This document shows, one piece after another, positions 1-8,943 of a DNA stretch of 64,000 bases (position 1 is its first letter; every line of letters begins with the position of its first letter). The translations under genes and the position numbers were made by a program. Under the pieces are notes generated by a model that worked only from the letters and a program-made list of their open reading frames with translations, was not told where the DNA came from and did not search any database. Origin of the DNA: Terriglobus sp. TAA 43 (GTDB lineage: Bacteria > Acidobacteriota > Terriglobia > Terriglobales > Acidobacteriaceae); contig NZ_JUGR01000001.1 of assembly GCF_000800015.1 (NCBI RefSeq), positions 1,178,001 through 1,242,000 on the forward strand, given 5' to 3'.

Positions 1-1926
1 TTCGAACCAGTGGTAGGCGTCGCTGTCGAGCATCTCGGCCCACAGATAGGCGTAGTAGCCCGCTGCATAGCCTCCGCCGAAGATGTGCGCGAAGTAGGTG
101 GAGCGGTAGCGTGGCGGTACAAGCGCGAAATCCACGCCCTTCTCTGCCAGGGCCTTTGCTTCAAATACATCTGCCTGTTGGGCACACTCGCTTGATGGCA
201 GCGTATGCCACTGCAGATCGACTTCTGCGGCGGCGAGTACCTCTGTGAGCGCGTGACCGCCGTTGAAGTTCTTGGTGGCCTTCAGCTTTGCCTGTAGCTG
301 TTCCGGCATTGCTTCGCCTGTCTTCCAGTGTTTCGCGTAGTTCGCAAACACGGCTGGATACGAGGCCCAGTGTTCATTGAACTGCGATGGGAATTCCACG
401 AAGTCGCGCGGCACGGATGTTCCGCTGAGCGATGGGTAGGTGACGTCGCTCAACATGCCGTGGAGTGCGTGGCCGAACTCATGGAAGAGCGTGTTCACTT
501 CGTCGCTGTCGATGAGCGATGGCTGGCCGTCCACGGGCTTGGTGTAGTTGCACACGTTGGTGATGATGGGTGCATATCCCAGCAGCTTTGATTGCGTGAG
601 GAGCGAACTCATCCATGCGCCACCGCGCTTGGAGTCGCGACGGTAGAAGTCGCAATAGAGGAGCGAGAGGTGTGAGCCGTCGGCATTGAAGACTTCGTAG
701 GTGACGACGTCAGGGTGATAGACGGGCAGGTCTGTACGCTTGGCAAAGGTGATGCCATAGAGTTGCGTTGCTGCAAACAGAACGCCGTCTTCAAAAACGC
801 GGTTCAGATCGAAGTACTGCTTTACCTCGTCTTCGTTGATGTCGTACTTCGCCTTACGCACCAGCTCTGCGTAAAAGGCCCAGTCCCACGGCTCCAACGT
901 AAACTCGCTACCGATCAGTTCCTGCATAGCCGCGGCTTCTGCGTTTGCACCAGCGAGCGCAGCAGGAACGAGATTGTCGAGGAATGCGATGGCCGCGTGG
1001 GGTGTACGCGCCATCTGATCGCTCAGCTTCCACGCTGCATAGTTTTCATAACTAAGCATGCGTGCACGCTGGGCGCGGAGTTGCGCGAGACGCGCGATCA
1101 TTTCGCGTGTATCGCTGGTATTGCCCTTTTCTGCGCGTGACAGTGAGGCCTGCCACAATGCCTGGCGTGTTTCGCGGTTCTTCAGCGACGCCAGCGCGGG
1201 CTGCTGCGTGGTGTTCTGCAGCGTGAGATAGAAGCCCTCAAGTTCGCGGCTCTTTGCAGCTTCTGCTGCTTCGGTAATTTCCGCATCGCTTAGGCCGTCC
1301 AGTTCTTCACGCGATGCGACCTGTAAGCCGCCTTCCTTCATTGCGGCCAACACACAGTTAATGAACTTTGCCTGCAGGGTGGACTGTTCCTGATTGAGCG
1401 CCTTCAATGTGTTCTTGTCGGGGTCGCTAAGCAATGCACCGGACTTCACAAAGCCGTCGTAGGTGAGCTCCAGCAGGCGGAGCGATTCGGCATCGAGCGA
1501 GAGGGATTCGCGCTGGTCGTAGACAGCCTTCACGCGCGAAAACAAACGCTCGTCAAGGTTGATGCTGTCGCTGTGTGCCGCGAGCCTGGGCGCTACTTCC
1601 TGCTGCAACTGCTGCAGGGTTGGATTGGTATGCGCGCCCGACACGGCGTAAAACGCATGCGCTACGCGGTTCAGCAACTCGCCGGTTTTCTCAAGCTCGA
1701 CAATCGTGTTCTGAAAGGATGGACCTTCTGCATTCGCGATGATTGCATCAACCTCTGAACGCGCCTGCGCCATACCCGCTTCAAATGCGGGCATGTAATG
1801 TTCGTCGCGAATGAGGTCAAACGGCGGAGCATAAAACGGCAGCGTGCTTGCGGAAAAGAATGGGTTGCTACTGTCAAAAACATCAGTGGAAGCCGAAATT
1901 GCCTCCGAACCTTGCTTATCAGTCAT
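1..1926 (-). CDS. dcp: M3 family peptidyl-dipeptidase (Dcp-like), 3' end outside window
   Basis: Zinc metallopeptidase of family M3, predicted to remove dipeptides from peptide C-termini. The frame opens with ATG at 1926 and stays open to base 1, giving 642 codons of a family usually near 680-700 residues, so only the extreme C-terminus is missing. The zinc motif HEFGH lies at about residues 482-486 (bases 469-483), and the third ligand is expected in the DFVEFPSQ segment that follows. The SGTSVPRDFVEFPSQ context fits Dcp better than oligopeptidase A. The last visible residues (AYHWFE) also fit the family end. I see no signal peptide, so a cytoplasmic location is likely. It is divergent from the SnoaL-like gene. 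The family is secure; the exact cleavage preference is inferred. Confidence 0.93.
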   Translation of the reverse strand, partial: MTDKQGSEAISASTDVFDSSNPFFSASTLPFYAPPFDLIRDEHYMPAFEAGMAQARSEVDAIIANAEGPSFQNTIVELEKTGELLNRVAHAFYAVSGAHTNPTLQQLQQEVAPRLAAHSDSINLDERLFSRVKAVYDQRESLSLDAESLRLLELTYDGFVKSGALLSDPDKNTLKALNQEQSTLQAKFINCVLAAMKEGGLQVASREELDGLSDAEITEAAEAAKSRELEGFYLTLQNTTQQPALASLKNRETRQALWQASLSRAEKGNTSDTREMIARLAQLRAQRARMLSYENYAAWKLSDQMARTPHAAIAFLDNLVPAALAGANAEAAAMQELIGSEFTLEPWDWAFYAELVRKAKYDINEDEVKQYFDLNRVFEDGVLFAATQLYGITFAKRTDLPVYHPDVVTYEVFNADGSHLSLLYCDFYRRDSKRGGAWMSSLLTQSKLLGYAPIITNVCNYTKPVDGQPSLIDSDEVNTLFHEFGHALHGMLSDVTYPSLSGTSVPRDFVEFPSQFNEHWASYPAVFANYAKHWKTGEAMPEQLQAKLKATKNFNGGHALTEVLAAAEVDLQWHTLPSSECAQQADVFEAKALAEKGVDFALVPPRYRSTYFAHIFGGGYAAGYYAYLWAEMLDSDAYHWFE

Positions 1927-2009
1927 GAAATGCCTCAACAGAAATCTAACAATTTTTGATGGTTGAATTCGTTATGAAAGTGCTACCTTGCGCACAACGG
2001 AGGATACCC

Positions 2010-2444
2010 ATGGCACAGGATCTTCATAAATTCACGCACCGCTGGTTTGATGACGTTTGGAACGACTACAAGGAAGCGTCGCTGGATGAGATGCTTTCTC
2101 GCGACGTGGTCTGCTATGACTTTCCTAACGTCGGCGAAACCGTGGGATTTGCTCGCTTCAAGGAGACCGTCGAACACTTTCACGCGAACTTCAGCAATAT
2201 TCGCGTTGTTGTGGATGACGTGATTGTGGAAGGCAACAGGGTGGCCAGCCGGTGGCATGTGAACATGACGCATACTGGCGACGGCATGGGCTTCTCAGCC
2301 ACGGGAAGAACGATTGCCTTCAACGGCATCAGCTGGGTGGAGATTCAGGACGGAAAAATAGTGAAAGGGTGGAACGGTTTTGACCTGACCCACCCTATCT
2401 CAACTCTGAAAGCTCTTTCGACAGCTATCGCTCAAAAACCCTGA
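2010..2444 (+). CDS. SnoaL-like / nuclear transport factor 2 fold protein
   Basis: A 144-residue cytoplasmic protein. The opening HKFTHRWFDDVWN, the central MLSRDVVCYDF, and GNRVASRWHVNMTHTG followed by GISWVEIQDGKIVKGW are typical of the SnoaL-like alpha+beta barrel (polyketide cyclase or ester cyclase type). Members range from isomerases to binding proteins, so the substrate is unknown. I place the start at ATG 2010 because GGAGG sits about six bases upstream; a longer reading from 1956 has no such site. The stop TGA (2442-2444) directly abuts the reversed stop of nuoI, so the two genes converge with no spacer. Confidence 0.8.
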   Translation: MAQDLHKFTHRWFDDVWNDYKEASLDEMLSRDVVCYDFPNVGETVGFARFKETVEHFHANFSNIRVVVDDVIVEGNRVASRWHVNMTHTGDGMGFSATGRTIAFNGISWVEIQDGKIVKGWNGFDLTHPISTLKALSTAIAQKP

Positions 2445-2948
2445 TTACGACAGCAACTCGACTTGATCTTCGCTGCTGCCAGGCTTCAATGCGCCCGCCG
2501 GTGTCGGCATGAGCAGATCTTCCTTACGCATGACAAGGTTGGTCGCGTTGAGGCTGGCCAGCTCAAATCCATGGCCATGCGTAATGGCGTCGGTGGGGCA
2601 CGCTTCAACGCAGTAGCCGCAGAAGATGCAGCGGTTGTAGTCGATGTTGTAAACCTTGGCGTAGCGCTCGGCTGAGGAGATGCGCTGTTCCTCAGTGTTC
2701 TCTGCTGCCTCGATGTAAATGCAGTTCGATGGGCAGGCCGCGGCGCACAGGAAGCAGGCTACGCACTTTTCCAGGCCGTTTTCGTCGCGCTGAAGCTGGT
2801 GCTTGCCGCGGAAACGCTCCTGGAAGATGGCGCCGCGCATTGGTCCCGGACCGTCGGGGTAGTTCTCAACCTCAGACGGTTGCAGCATCTCCTTGAAAGT
2901 GATGCTCATGCCCTTGGCAATGCCGGCAATGTTCTTCACGACTGACAT
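2445..2948 (-). CDS. nuoI: NADH-quinone oxidoreductase subunit I-like ferredoxin
   Basis: A 167-residue protein with two 4Fe-4S motifs: cysteines 62, 65, 68 and 72 (CVACFLCAAACP) and 107, 110, 113 and 117 (CIFCGYCVEACP). The opening (GIAKGMSITFKEML) and the RFRGKHQLQRDENGLEKC stretch match NuoI, the peripheral-arm subunit carrying clusters N6a and N6b of respiratory complex I. No other nuo gene is visible nearby, so this copy is detached from any nuo operon within the window. It is divergent from the exported protein at 2989, with only 40 bases between starts. It could instead be a second isoform for a partial complex. Confidence 0.9.
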   Translation of the reverse strand: MSVVKNIAGIAKGMSITFKEMLQPSEVENYPDGPGPMRGAIFQERFRGKHQLQRDENGLEKCVACFLCAAACPSNCIYIEAAENTEEQRISSAERYAKVYNIDYNRCIFCGYCVEACPTDAITHGHGFELASLNATNLVMRKEDLLMPTPAGALKPGSSEDQVELLS

Positions 2949-2988
2949 GGCTTGAGTATACGATGCCTGCTCCGTTAGTGTTCTCTCT

Positions 2989-3609
2989 ATGGCATCTTTG
3001 CGTACCGTTCTTGCCGTCCTGATCGCGTTTTCGCCCGTAGTCGCCGCCGCACAGAAAGAAAATCCGGCACTGCGCCCCTACGAATCCTGCTCGTTCCCTG
3101 ATGGGCTTTCCGTTACGGACGTCCAGCCCATGCCGCCGGACGTGCGGGATCGCCCGGCAAAGACGAAGCAGGGCGAAAAGAGCGTTCCGCTACTGGCTGG
3201 TCGTCGCATCACCTTCGCCTACCCCGGAGCTGATCCCTATGTCAGCGTGAAGGTGGAGCTGTTGCCGCCGGACAACTATGCGCTGAACAAGCGCTATCTG
3301 CTGGAAGATTTTGATGACATTGTGGCTTCAGACAAAGGCGTTGCGAAGAACACGACTCGGCCTGCGCGCATCAGCGCATTTAACGTTACGGGGCTGGATC
3401 GCAAAGCGATTGCAGGCAACACGCTGGGTATCTACATGCTGATGGATGACGCGACGCATGTGGTGTCGACGATTTACCTGCTGAACCCGAAGCAGAGCCA
3501 CATCAAGACGATTGAAGACTACACACGTCAGCGCGATACGTTTCTTTACAACTACACGCGGTGCATTCGGAATAACCAGAACGGTGTGCTGTTTGGGGTG
3601 TCGAAATGA
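2989..3609 (+). CDS. Exported protein of unknown function
   Basis: A 206-residue protein with a clear signal peptide (MASLRTVLAVLIAFSPVVAA, cleavage likely before AQKEN). The mature part has two cysteines, C33 in ESCSFPD and one near the end in TRCIRNN, which could form a disulfide. I do not recognise a domain. Its stop overlaps the start of the next gene by four bases (ATGA), so the pair is almost surely co-translated. This couples it to a small molybdopterin-binding-fold protein, suggesting a shared periplasmic role that I cannot name. Confidence 0.8.
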   Translation: MASLRTVLAVLIAFSPVVAAAQKENPALRPYESCSFPDGLSVTDVQPMPPDVRDRPAKTKQGEKSVPLLAGRRITFAYPGADPYVSVKVELLPPDNYALNKRYLLEDFDDIVASDKGVAKNTTRPARISAFNVTGLDRKAIAGNTLGIYMLMDDATHVVSTIYLLNPKQSHIKTIEDYTRQRDTFLYNYTRCIRNNQNGVLFGVSK

Positions 3610-4127
3610 TGAAGTCTGTGGTGCTTTCGTGCGCGTTGCTGAGTGCTTTCAATCCCGCAGTCGCGCAAAGCGGTATGGCGATGAACAAGCCTGCGGCGCA
3701 GCCTTCCACTTCGCTGACGGTGACGGGGCTCTCGGGTACGTCGAAGACGCTTTCACCTGCGGATTTCAAGGCGTTGCCGCATGTCACGGTGAACGTGCAT
3801 AACGTCCATACGAACAAGGATGAGAGCTACTCTGGCGTTGCTGTGAAGGATTTGCTGGCGATGGTTGCTCCGGCGAAGGGTGAGGGTCCCAAGGTGTCGG
3901 GCAACATGACGCTGATCATTGCGGGTGCTACGGATGGCTTTCAGGTGGCTATTACGCTTTGTGATACCAATCCCGATTGTCGCAGTGGCCAGAGCATTGT
4001 TGCCGATGCGCTGGATGGTGCGGCGCTGGCGCAGGATGGTGCGTTCAAGCTGGTTTTGTCGGAAGACAAGCGGCCCGCGCGCTGGGCTCGTAATTTGCAA
4101 TCGCTGACGGTGAAGGCAGCGCAGTAG
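3606..4127 (+). CDS. Exported protein with sulfite-oxidase-type molybdopterin-binding fold
   Basis: A 173-residue protein with signal peptide (MMKSVVLSCALLSAFNPAVAQ). After a short linker, residues 35-170 read as a compact molybdopterin-oxidoreductase-like domain: LTVTGLSGTSKTLSPADFKALP, then YSGVAVKDLLAM, a DGFQVAITLCDTNPDC segment and KLVLSEDKRPARWARNLQSL near the end. That order is seen in small relatives of the sulfite oxidase Moco domain (Pfam Oxidored_molyb), many of which may not bind the cofactor. It starts inside the stop of the preceding gene (ATGA). It converges on the 916-residue protein with four bases between stops. Confidence 0.72.
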   Translation: MMKSVVLSCALLSAFNPAVAQSGMAMNKPAAQPSTSLTVTGLSGTSKTLSPADFKALPHVTVNVHNVHTNKDESYSGVAVKDLLAMVAPAKGEGPKVSGNMTLIIAGATDGFQVAITLCDTNPDCRSGQSIVADALDGAALAQDGAFKLVLSEDKRPARWARNLQSLTVKAAQ

Positions 4128-4144
4128 CGTTTTACTGCGGCTGC
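4116..4144. terminator. Imperfect hairpin between converging genes
   Basis: GCAGCGCAGTA (4116-4126) can pair with TACTGC plus GCTGC (4133-4144) with one bulged G. It spans both stop codons of two converging genes. There is no long T run on either side, so termination by it is only suggested. Confidence 0.35.
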
Positions 4145-6882
4145 GCGGTCCCGGTCAGGGCGGGCGCGGCCGCGGCCTGCGGTATTGCCGCATCGGGTTG
4201 AGGGCCGTTGGCAGGCGGCGTTGTCGCAGGTGCGGTGGTTGCGCTTGCGGGAGTGGCGCTCCTTCGCGGTGACGGTGGCACGATCGCTGTCACTGTGCTG
4301 ACCACGTCGGGGTCATCGCGCAGCTTGAGATAGAGCGTGTGGTTGTCTGCGGGGCGAGGCACGGAGATGGAGTCGCCTGCGAAGCCTAGCGGTACTTCCG
4401 TCTCGTTTTGGAAGCTGTTGTCGGTGGCGACAGAGCCCAGCAGATACAGGTCTTTGCCGGTGATCTGGCATCCGGGGTCGTTGGGGTCTTCTTTCGGTGT
4501 GCTGCGTGTGCAGGTCACGCCTGTAATCACGGGTGTACGGACCAGCGTTCCTAGCGGGATCCAATCGCCAGCCGTTCCGTCGTTGGCAACCGCGCGTGCC
4601 TGGATGGGGCCAAAGGCAGAGGCTCCGAAAGTCTTTGCAGGCGTGAGGAAGGCGAGAGCGGTGTGGCTATCCTGCAGAACGACAGAGCCGTCGGCGAGGG
4701 ATAGGGTCGCCTTCAACGAGCCGTCTGCCAATGCCACTTCGATCTTTTCGCTGCGGGGGAAGCGATCCGGGAAACGAGACCGCAGCGCCAGCGTCAACTT
4801 CGCGTTGAGGGGGATGGCGTTCTCGCTGTTGAGGGTCAGCGGGATGCCTGAGCCGCTGTCCGCCTTCAACGTCTTACGCAGTAGGTCCACTGCGGGGCGC
4901 GCTGTGTCGACGCTGTACGACACAGGGAGCGTGCGTCCATCGGCCAGCTTCGCTTCTGCGGTGCCGCTGTCGCCGGAGTTGAAGGCGGTGGGTTTGGTGC
5001 GGGTGTCGCCTAGCTGCTTTTCCTGCGCGCGTATCAGTTGCAATGACTTGCCATCGGCCGAGGGGCCGTCTGGACTGGGCTTGTAGTCTGAGCCTGCAAT
5101 CTTGACCGAGACGATGCCACCGAGTCCTGTGCCTGCAAGCATGGCGGCGGTGTCGCCCGCGTGAATGCGGATGGCTTCGAGCCGGGTCTTGTCGGAATAG
5201 GCCGTTACAGCAACCTTCTCGATGTCGGGCGTGCCAAACTGCTTCACCAAAAGATGCACGCTGCCGGGTGCAGCCTTCTCAAGGGGCACACCCACCTGGA
5301 GGACGTTCTTACGGTCAGCCGCCTGCTTCCACTTGAGGGGACTATCGTGTCCTCCCTGATCGAGGGCGATCGTGGATGCGCAGGCCGTTCCATCGGCGTG
5401 GAGGCGAAGCTGGTTCTCGCGACCGGTGAACAGGTCAGACTGTTCCGCAGCGGTCCAGCCGCCACCAGGAAGGCGCTGCAGTGGCACTGTGACGCCCGAG
5501 AACGAATCGAAGCCCCACATCCCCTGTAGTGTGCCCGTGATCTGCAACGGGCCGTCCTTGTCGGCAATGAGAGGCGTTGTGGTGCTTTGATCGGGCGTTG
5601 GATCGGACGCGGGCTTGTCGCGCGAGGCATCAGCATCACGGGCCTCAGGAGCAGCGACTGGCAGAGGCTTGCGACCACGTGTTTCGGTTAACACCAAGCC
5701 GCCTTCGAAGGCATCCGCCACGACAGGCAGGTCGGTCTTTCCGTTCAAGGTCGCGCCGTTGTTCAAGTGCAGATGCAGATCGTGCGCGAAGCTGGTGGCG
5801 AAGACCAGCGGTGCACCTTCCAGAGGCAACACCATTCTGGGTTGCAGGAGGCAGGAGACGTGCAACGCATCCTGAAGGCGCAGCGGAGGAGCTACCGATG
5901 ACTGGATGGCCGGCAGCGCAACCACAATCACCGACTTCGGATTGTGGAACGACGGCGCCGTGTTCAAACGCAGATTGAGCGACTCGTCATCGGGAAATGC
6001 AATGGCTGGAATGTACTGAAAGTGCGCGGTATGAATACCACTCATGAGCCGCACCAAATCAATGACCGTGCCAACGTAGGCGGAGTACATGCCCGCACCG
6101 TTCGCAGTAGCCATGGGCGTTCCCGCTACGGCACCGATCAGGTTCGCGGTATCGCCGGAAGTGAGCGCGGCTGCCAGCGTCTGCCCGTGGCCGTCGTCCA
6201 GCAGTAGCTGGCCACCCGTTTGCCGCAGGCAGGCCATCTGTTGATCAGCAGGTTTCTTGAAGCAATCATCATTCGGCTTCAGGTTCAGAGTGGACGCCAA
6301 TTTCTTGGAATGGTCCAGCAACTGTTCCGACGATCCATCGGGAACACGCTGCAATGCCTGCAGGTAACGCTCGATGCGTGCCTGTTCAAAGGAGGCCTCG
6401 TTCAGATCCTGCGAGGCCCGGACGAAGGTGCCAGGACGGCCTGTGACCGCCGACTTCAACGTAGAGAAATCGCCGCCCGTCTCTGGTGCAAGGAAGATCA
6501 GCGCCTGCTGTGCTTCCTGCGGCACGGCCACCGTGACCCCTTCGGCAAACTTCTTGTCCCAGGTTTTGAGTTGGGTGAACCAGTTATCAGGAGGCGGGTT
6601 CGTGCTGCCACGCAGGAACGCCACAATCAGAATCATGTGGACAGACTGCGTTCGCGGTAGCTCTGCATGGATGGTGAGCTTGTCGCCCGCCTGAAGATTG
6701 GGCACCATCGCAATGGGCAGTGACTGGTCGCCGCGTTGCACATGCACGTTGATGCTGGGGCCCATCAGATCAAAGCGACTGGCTGCCTGCCCCATGGCTG
6801 CGGCACATGACACCGCAACCGCTGCAAGATGCAGCGCAATACGAACCCCCAGCCGAAATCTTCCTGTCAAGCGTTGCGACAT
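4132..6882 (-). CDS. Large exported protein of unknown function
   Basis: A 916-residue protein. The N-terminus (RIALHLAAVAVSCAAAMGQA) is a signal peptide. The mature N-terminal part has alpha-helical stretches (about 150-280), with four cysteines near 205-220 and 345. Residues 420-850 look like repeated beta-sandwich or Ig-like segments (for example LQITGTLQGMWGFDSFSGV, IRIHAGDTAAML and VLQDSHTALAFL). The last 55 residues are Ala/Pro/Thr/Gln-rich and low complexity. I recognise no catalytic motif. It is likely periplasmic or surface exposed. The start ATG at 6882 agrees with the signal peptide; the next gene upstream ends 65 bases away on the same strand. Confidence 0.82.
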   Translation of the reverse strand: MSQRLTGRFRLGVRIALHLAAVAVSCAAAMGQAASRFDLMGPSINVHVQRGDQSLPIAMVPNLQAGDKLTIHAELPRTQSVHMILIVAFLRGSTNPPPDNWFTQLKTWDKKFAEGVTVAVPQEAQQALIFLAPETGGDFSTLKSAVTGRPGTFVRASQDLNEASFEQARIERYLQALQRVPDGSSEQLLDHSKKLASTLNLKPNDDCFKKPADQQMACLRQTGGQLLLDDGHGQTLAAALTSGDTANLIGAVAGTPMATANGAGMYSAYVGTVIDLVRLMSGIHTAHFQYIPAIAFPDDESLNLRLNTAPSFHNPKSVIVVALPAIQSSVAPPLRLQDALHVSCLLQPRMVLPLEGAPLVFATSFAHDLHLHLNNGATLNGKTDLPVVADAFEGGLVLTETRGRKPLPVAAPEARDADASRDKPASDPTPDQSTTTPLIADKDGPLQITGTLQGMWGFDSFSGVTVPLQRLPGGGWTAAEQSDLFTGRENQLRLHADGTACASTIALDQGGHDSPLKWKQAADRKNVLQVGVPLEKAAPGSVHLLVKQFGTPDIEKVAVTAYSDKTRLEAIRIHAGDTAAMLAGTGLGGIVSVKIAGSDYKPSPDGPSADGKSLQLIRAQEKQLGDTRTKPTAFNSGDSGTAEAKLADGRTLPVSYSVDTARPAVDLLRKTLKADSGSGIPLTLNSENAIPLNAKLTLALRSRFPDRFPRSEKIEVALADGSLKATLSLADGSVVLQDSHTALAFLTPAKTFGASAFGPIQARAVANDGTAGDWIPLGTLVRTPVITGVTCTRSTPKEDPNDPGCQITGKDLYLLGSVATDNSFQNETEVPLGFAGDSISVPRPADNHTLYLKLRDDPDVVSTVTAIVPPSPRRSATPASATTAPATTPPANGPQPDAAIPQAAAAPALTGTAQPQ

Positions 6883-6946
6883 CCCTTGGTTTTAGACGAC
6901 AAACATTCCAGAAGCGTCGCTTACTACGCCCCTGCGGGTACTCTCG

Positions 6947-8527
6947 TCAGGCAACAATACCTGTCCTTACATCGCTACGTTCCGCCGAATCAGTGGCTTT
7001 CCCATCCAAGGCGGATGCGGGCACGCCGCCAAATGGCAGGAAGATGCGGAACGTGGTGCCACCGAGCTGTTCTTCGTGCGCTTTATGGCTTCGGACATGG
7101 ATTTTGCCGTGGTGGCGATCCACAATCTCCTTCGAAACCCATAAACCCAAACCGGTTCCGGTGACTCCCTTGGTGGAGAAGAACGGTTCAAAGAGATGTT
7201 CGATCGTCTCCTGATCCATGCCGCTTCCGGTATCCGAAATCGTAAGGATGAGTCCCTTGGTTCCCGTCACCTGATCATTGGCCTCAGCTGTACGGATCAC
7301 TAAACGTCCGCCCGTGGGCATGGCATCGATTGCGTTCCCCAGTAGATTGACGATCACCTGTCGCACTTCGCCCTCATACGCGAAGAGCGGCTCCTTGCTG
7401 CGGAAACGCTTGGTGATCGTAATGCCCTGACGACGAATGCGTGATTCAAACAGTGCCACTACAGTTTCGATCAGCTCTCCCGGTTCAGTATGCACAGGGC
7501 GGCTGGATTGACGATGAAAACGAAGTGTCTGAACCGTGATCTGGGCGACGCGATCAAGTTCCTTCTGCGCCATCTCCAGATACGAACGTCCCATCTCGTC
7601 CATCTGCGACTGCTGTACGAGGTAAAGGCAGTTAGTAATGGCTGCGAGAGGGTTGTTGATCTCATGAGCGATGGATGCCGCTAAGCGACCTGCCACAGCG
7701 AGTTTCTCTGTCCTTCGAAGGACCTCTTCACTCTTCTTCTGGTGGCTAAGATCCGCGATGAACACGGCGATTTCGCGATTCTCTTCTGTTCGATTGACGC
7801 CCTCGCGATCCAGGAAGGTCAACGCGACGAGAGTTTCCATCTGCTCGCCAGAAGCGGTGAGGCAGACGAACTCAAAGGGCTCTTTCATTTCATCGCTGTT
7901 GAGAGCGGCAAACGATTTCTGTAGTCCGGGAAAGATATCCGTCAGACTGATCTTGCCGGTCATCAGCTCTATTTCGCCATATCCCAACAGGCGAATCACA
8001 GCATCATTCGCGTAAGTAATACGCCCGGAGCTCTGGCCAATCAACAGACCAAGAGGCATTGCGTCCACCAGCCGATGAAAACGCATCTCCGAAAGCTCAA
8101 GGGCGCGTTCCGCAGCTACACGTGAACGCCGCGCTTCTGCCTCGCGGAGTTCACGCTCAAGTACAGGAATCAACCGCGCGAGATTCTGTTTTGTAACGTA
8201 GTCCTGAGCGCCACGCCGCATTGACTCGACAGCGGTCTCTTCCGAGATGGCGCCGGACATCATGACGAACGGCAGATCAATACCGGTTTGACGGACAAGA
8301 TCCAACGCTTCCGGACCGCTGAAGCTGGGAAGGTTGTAATCCGCAATAACAACATCGGGGCGCTGCGCGGCGATTGCTGCGGACATCTCCGCGGCCGTCT
8401 CGACGCGCATCACTGACGGCGCAAATCCATTGCGTCGGAGGAAACGTTCGAGCAGTGCTGCATCATCCTGGTTGTCTTCCACCAGCAGCAGCGAAATTCG
8501 CCGCGGCTCTAACTCAGGGGTGGGCAT
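6947..8527 (-). CDS. Receiver-PAS-histidine kinase hybrid
   Basis: A 526-residue soluble signalling protein. An N-terminal receiver domain (about 11-125) has acidic residues in [10 protein letters not shown], phosphoacceptor D63 in VVIADYNLP and K113. A PAS domain follows (about 145-265). HisKA carries H288 in [13 protein letters not shown]. The HATPase domain shows [20 protein letters not shown] and [11 protein letters not shown]. No membrane segment is seen. An N-terminal receiver driving a kinase implies control by an upstream kinase in a relay. The start at 8527 lies 19 bases inside the preceding response-regulator gene, so translation is probably coupled. Confidence 0.92.
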   Translation of the reverse strand: MPTPELEPRRISLLLVEDNQDDAALLERFLRRNGFAPSVMRVETAAEMSAAIAAQRPDVVIADYNLPSFSGPEALDLVRQTGIDLPFVMMSGAISEETAVESMRRGAQDYVTKQNLARLIPVLERELREAEARRSRVAAERALELSEMRFHRLVDAMPLGLLIGQSSGRITYANDAVIRLLGYGEIELMTGKISLTDIFPGLQKSFAALNSDEMKEPFEFVCLTASGEQMETLVALTFLDREGVNRTEENREIAVFIADLSHQKKSEEVLRRTEKLAVAGRLAASIAHEINNPLAAITNCLYLVQQSQMDEMGRSYLEMAQKELDRVAQITVQTLRFHRQSSRPVHTEPGELIETVVALFESRIRRQGITITKRFRSKEPLFAYEGEVRQVIVNLLGNAIDAMPTGGRLVIRTAEANDQVTGTKGLILTISDTGSGMDQETIEHLFEPFFSTKGVTGTGLGLWVSKEIVDRHHGKIHVRSHKAHEEQLGGTTFRIFLPFGGVPASALDGKATDSAERSDVRTGIVA

Positions 8528-8943
8528 TCGTTCAACACCAGCCAGTACATGCCAAGCTGACGGGTGGCCTCGGCAAAGTCTGTGAAATTCACCGGCTTGC
8601 GAATGTAACTGTTCACTCCCAGCTTGTAACTGCGCACCACGTCGCGTTCTTCATCAGACGACGTGAGAACGACAACCGGCAACATGCGCGTATTCTCATC
8701 CTCGCGAATGCGACGCAATACTTCCAGTCCTTCCACCTTTGGCAGTTTCAGATCTAGTAGCACAAGCTGAGGACGTGTCGCTCCAGGCCCGAAAAGCGCA
8801 TCCAGTGCTTCTTCGCCGTCACGCGCTACACGGACCTCATTCACAATGTTGCTCTTCTTCAGAGCACGAATGGTCAGAAGTTCGTGGTCGGGATCGTCTT
8901 CTACAAGTAGGATGGAACGGCTCGTGTCGGGCATGGGTGTCAT
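8509..8943 (-). CDS. Single-domain response regulator (Rcp1-like)
   Basis: A 144-residue stand-alone receiver domain: [13 protein letters not shown] with the acidic pocket, phosphoacceptor D64 in [13 protein letters not shown], and a C-terminal SYIRKPVNF holding the conserved lysine. There is no output domain, so it should pass phosphate or act by protein contact. It overlaps the upstream CHASE3 kinase by four bases (ATGA) and the downstream hybrid kinase by 19. The family resembles the receiver partners of cyanobacterial phytochrome kinases (Rcp1). The most economical reading is a shuttle between the two kinases of the operon. Confidence 0.93.
   Translation of the reverse strand: MTPMPDTSRSILLVEDDPDHELLTIRALKKSNIVNEVRVARDGEEALDALFGPGATRPQLVLLDLKLPKVEGLEVLRRIREDENTRMLPVVVLTSSDEERDVVRSYKLGVNSYIRKPVNFTDFAEATRQLGMYWLVLNECPPLS

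Noticed and set aside
1956..2009. Upstream ATGs for the SnoaL-like gene
   Set aside because: They add an unrelated 18-residue tail and lack a ribosome site, whereas ATG 2010 has GGAGG at good spacing.
4337..5086. Antisense reading of about 250 codons inside the 916-residue protein gene
   Set aside because: Ser/Arg-rich composition typical of an antisense shadow, no start signal.
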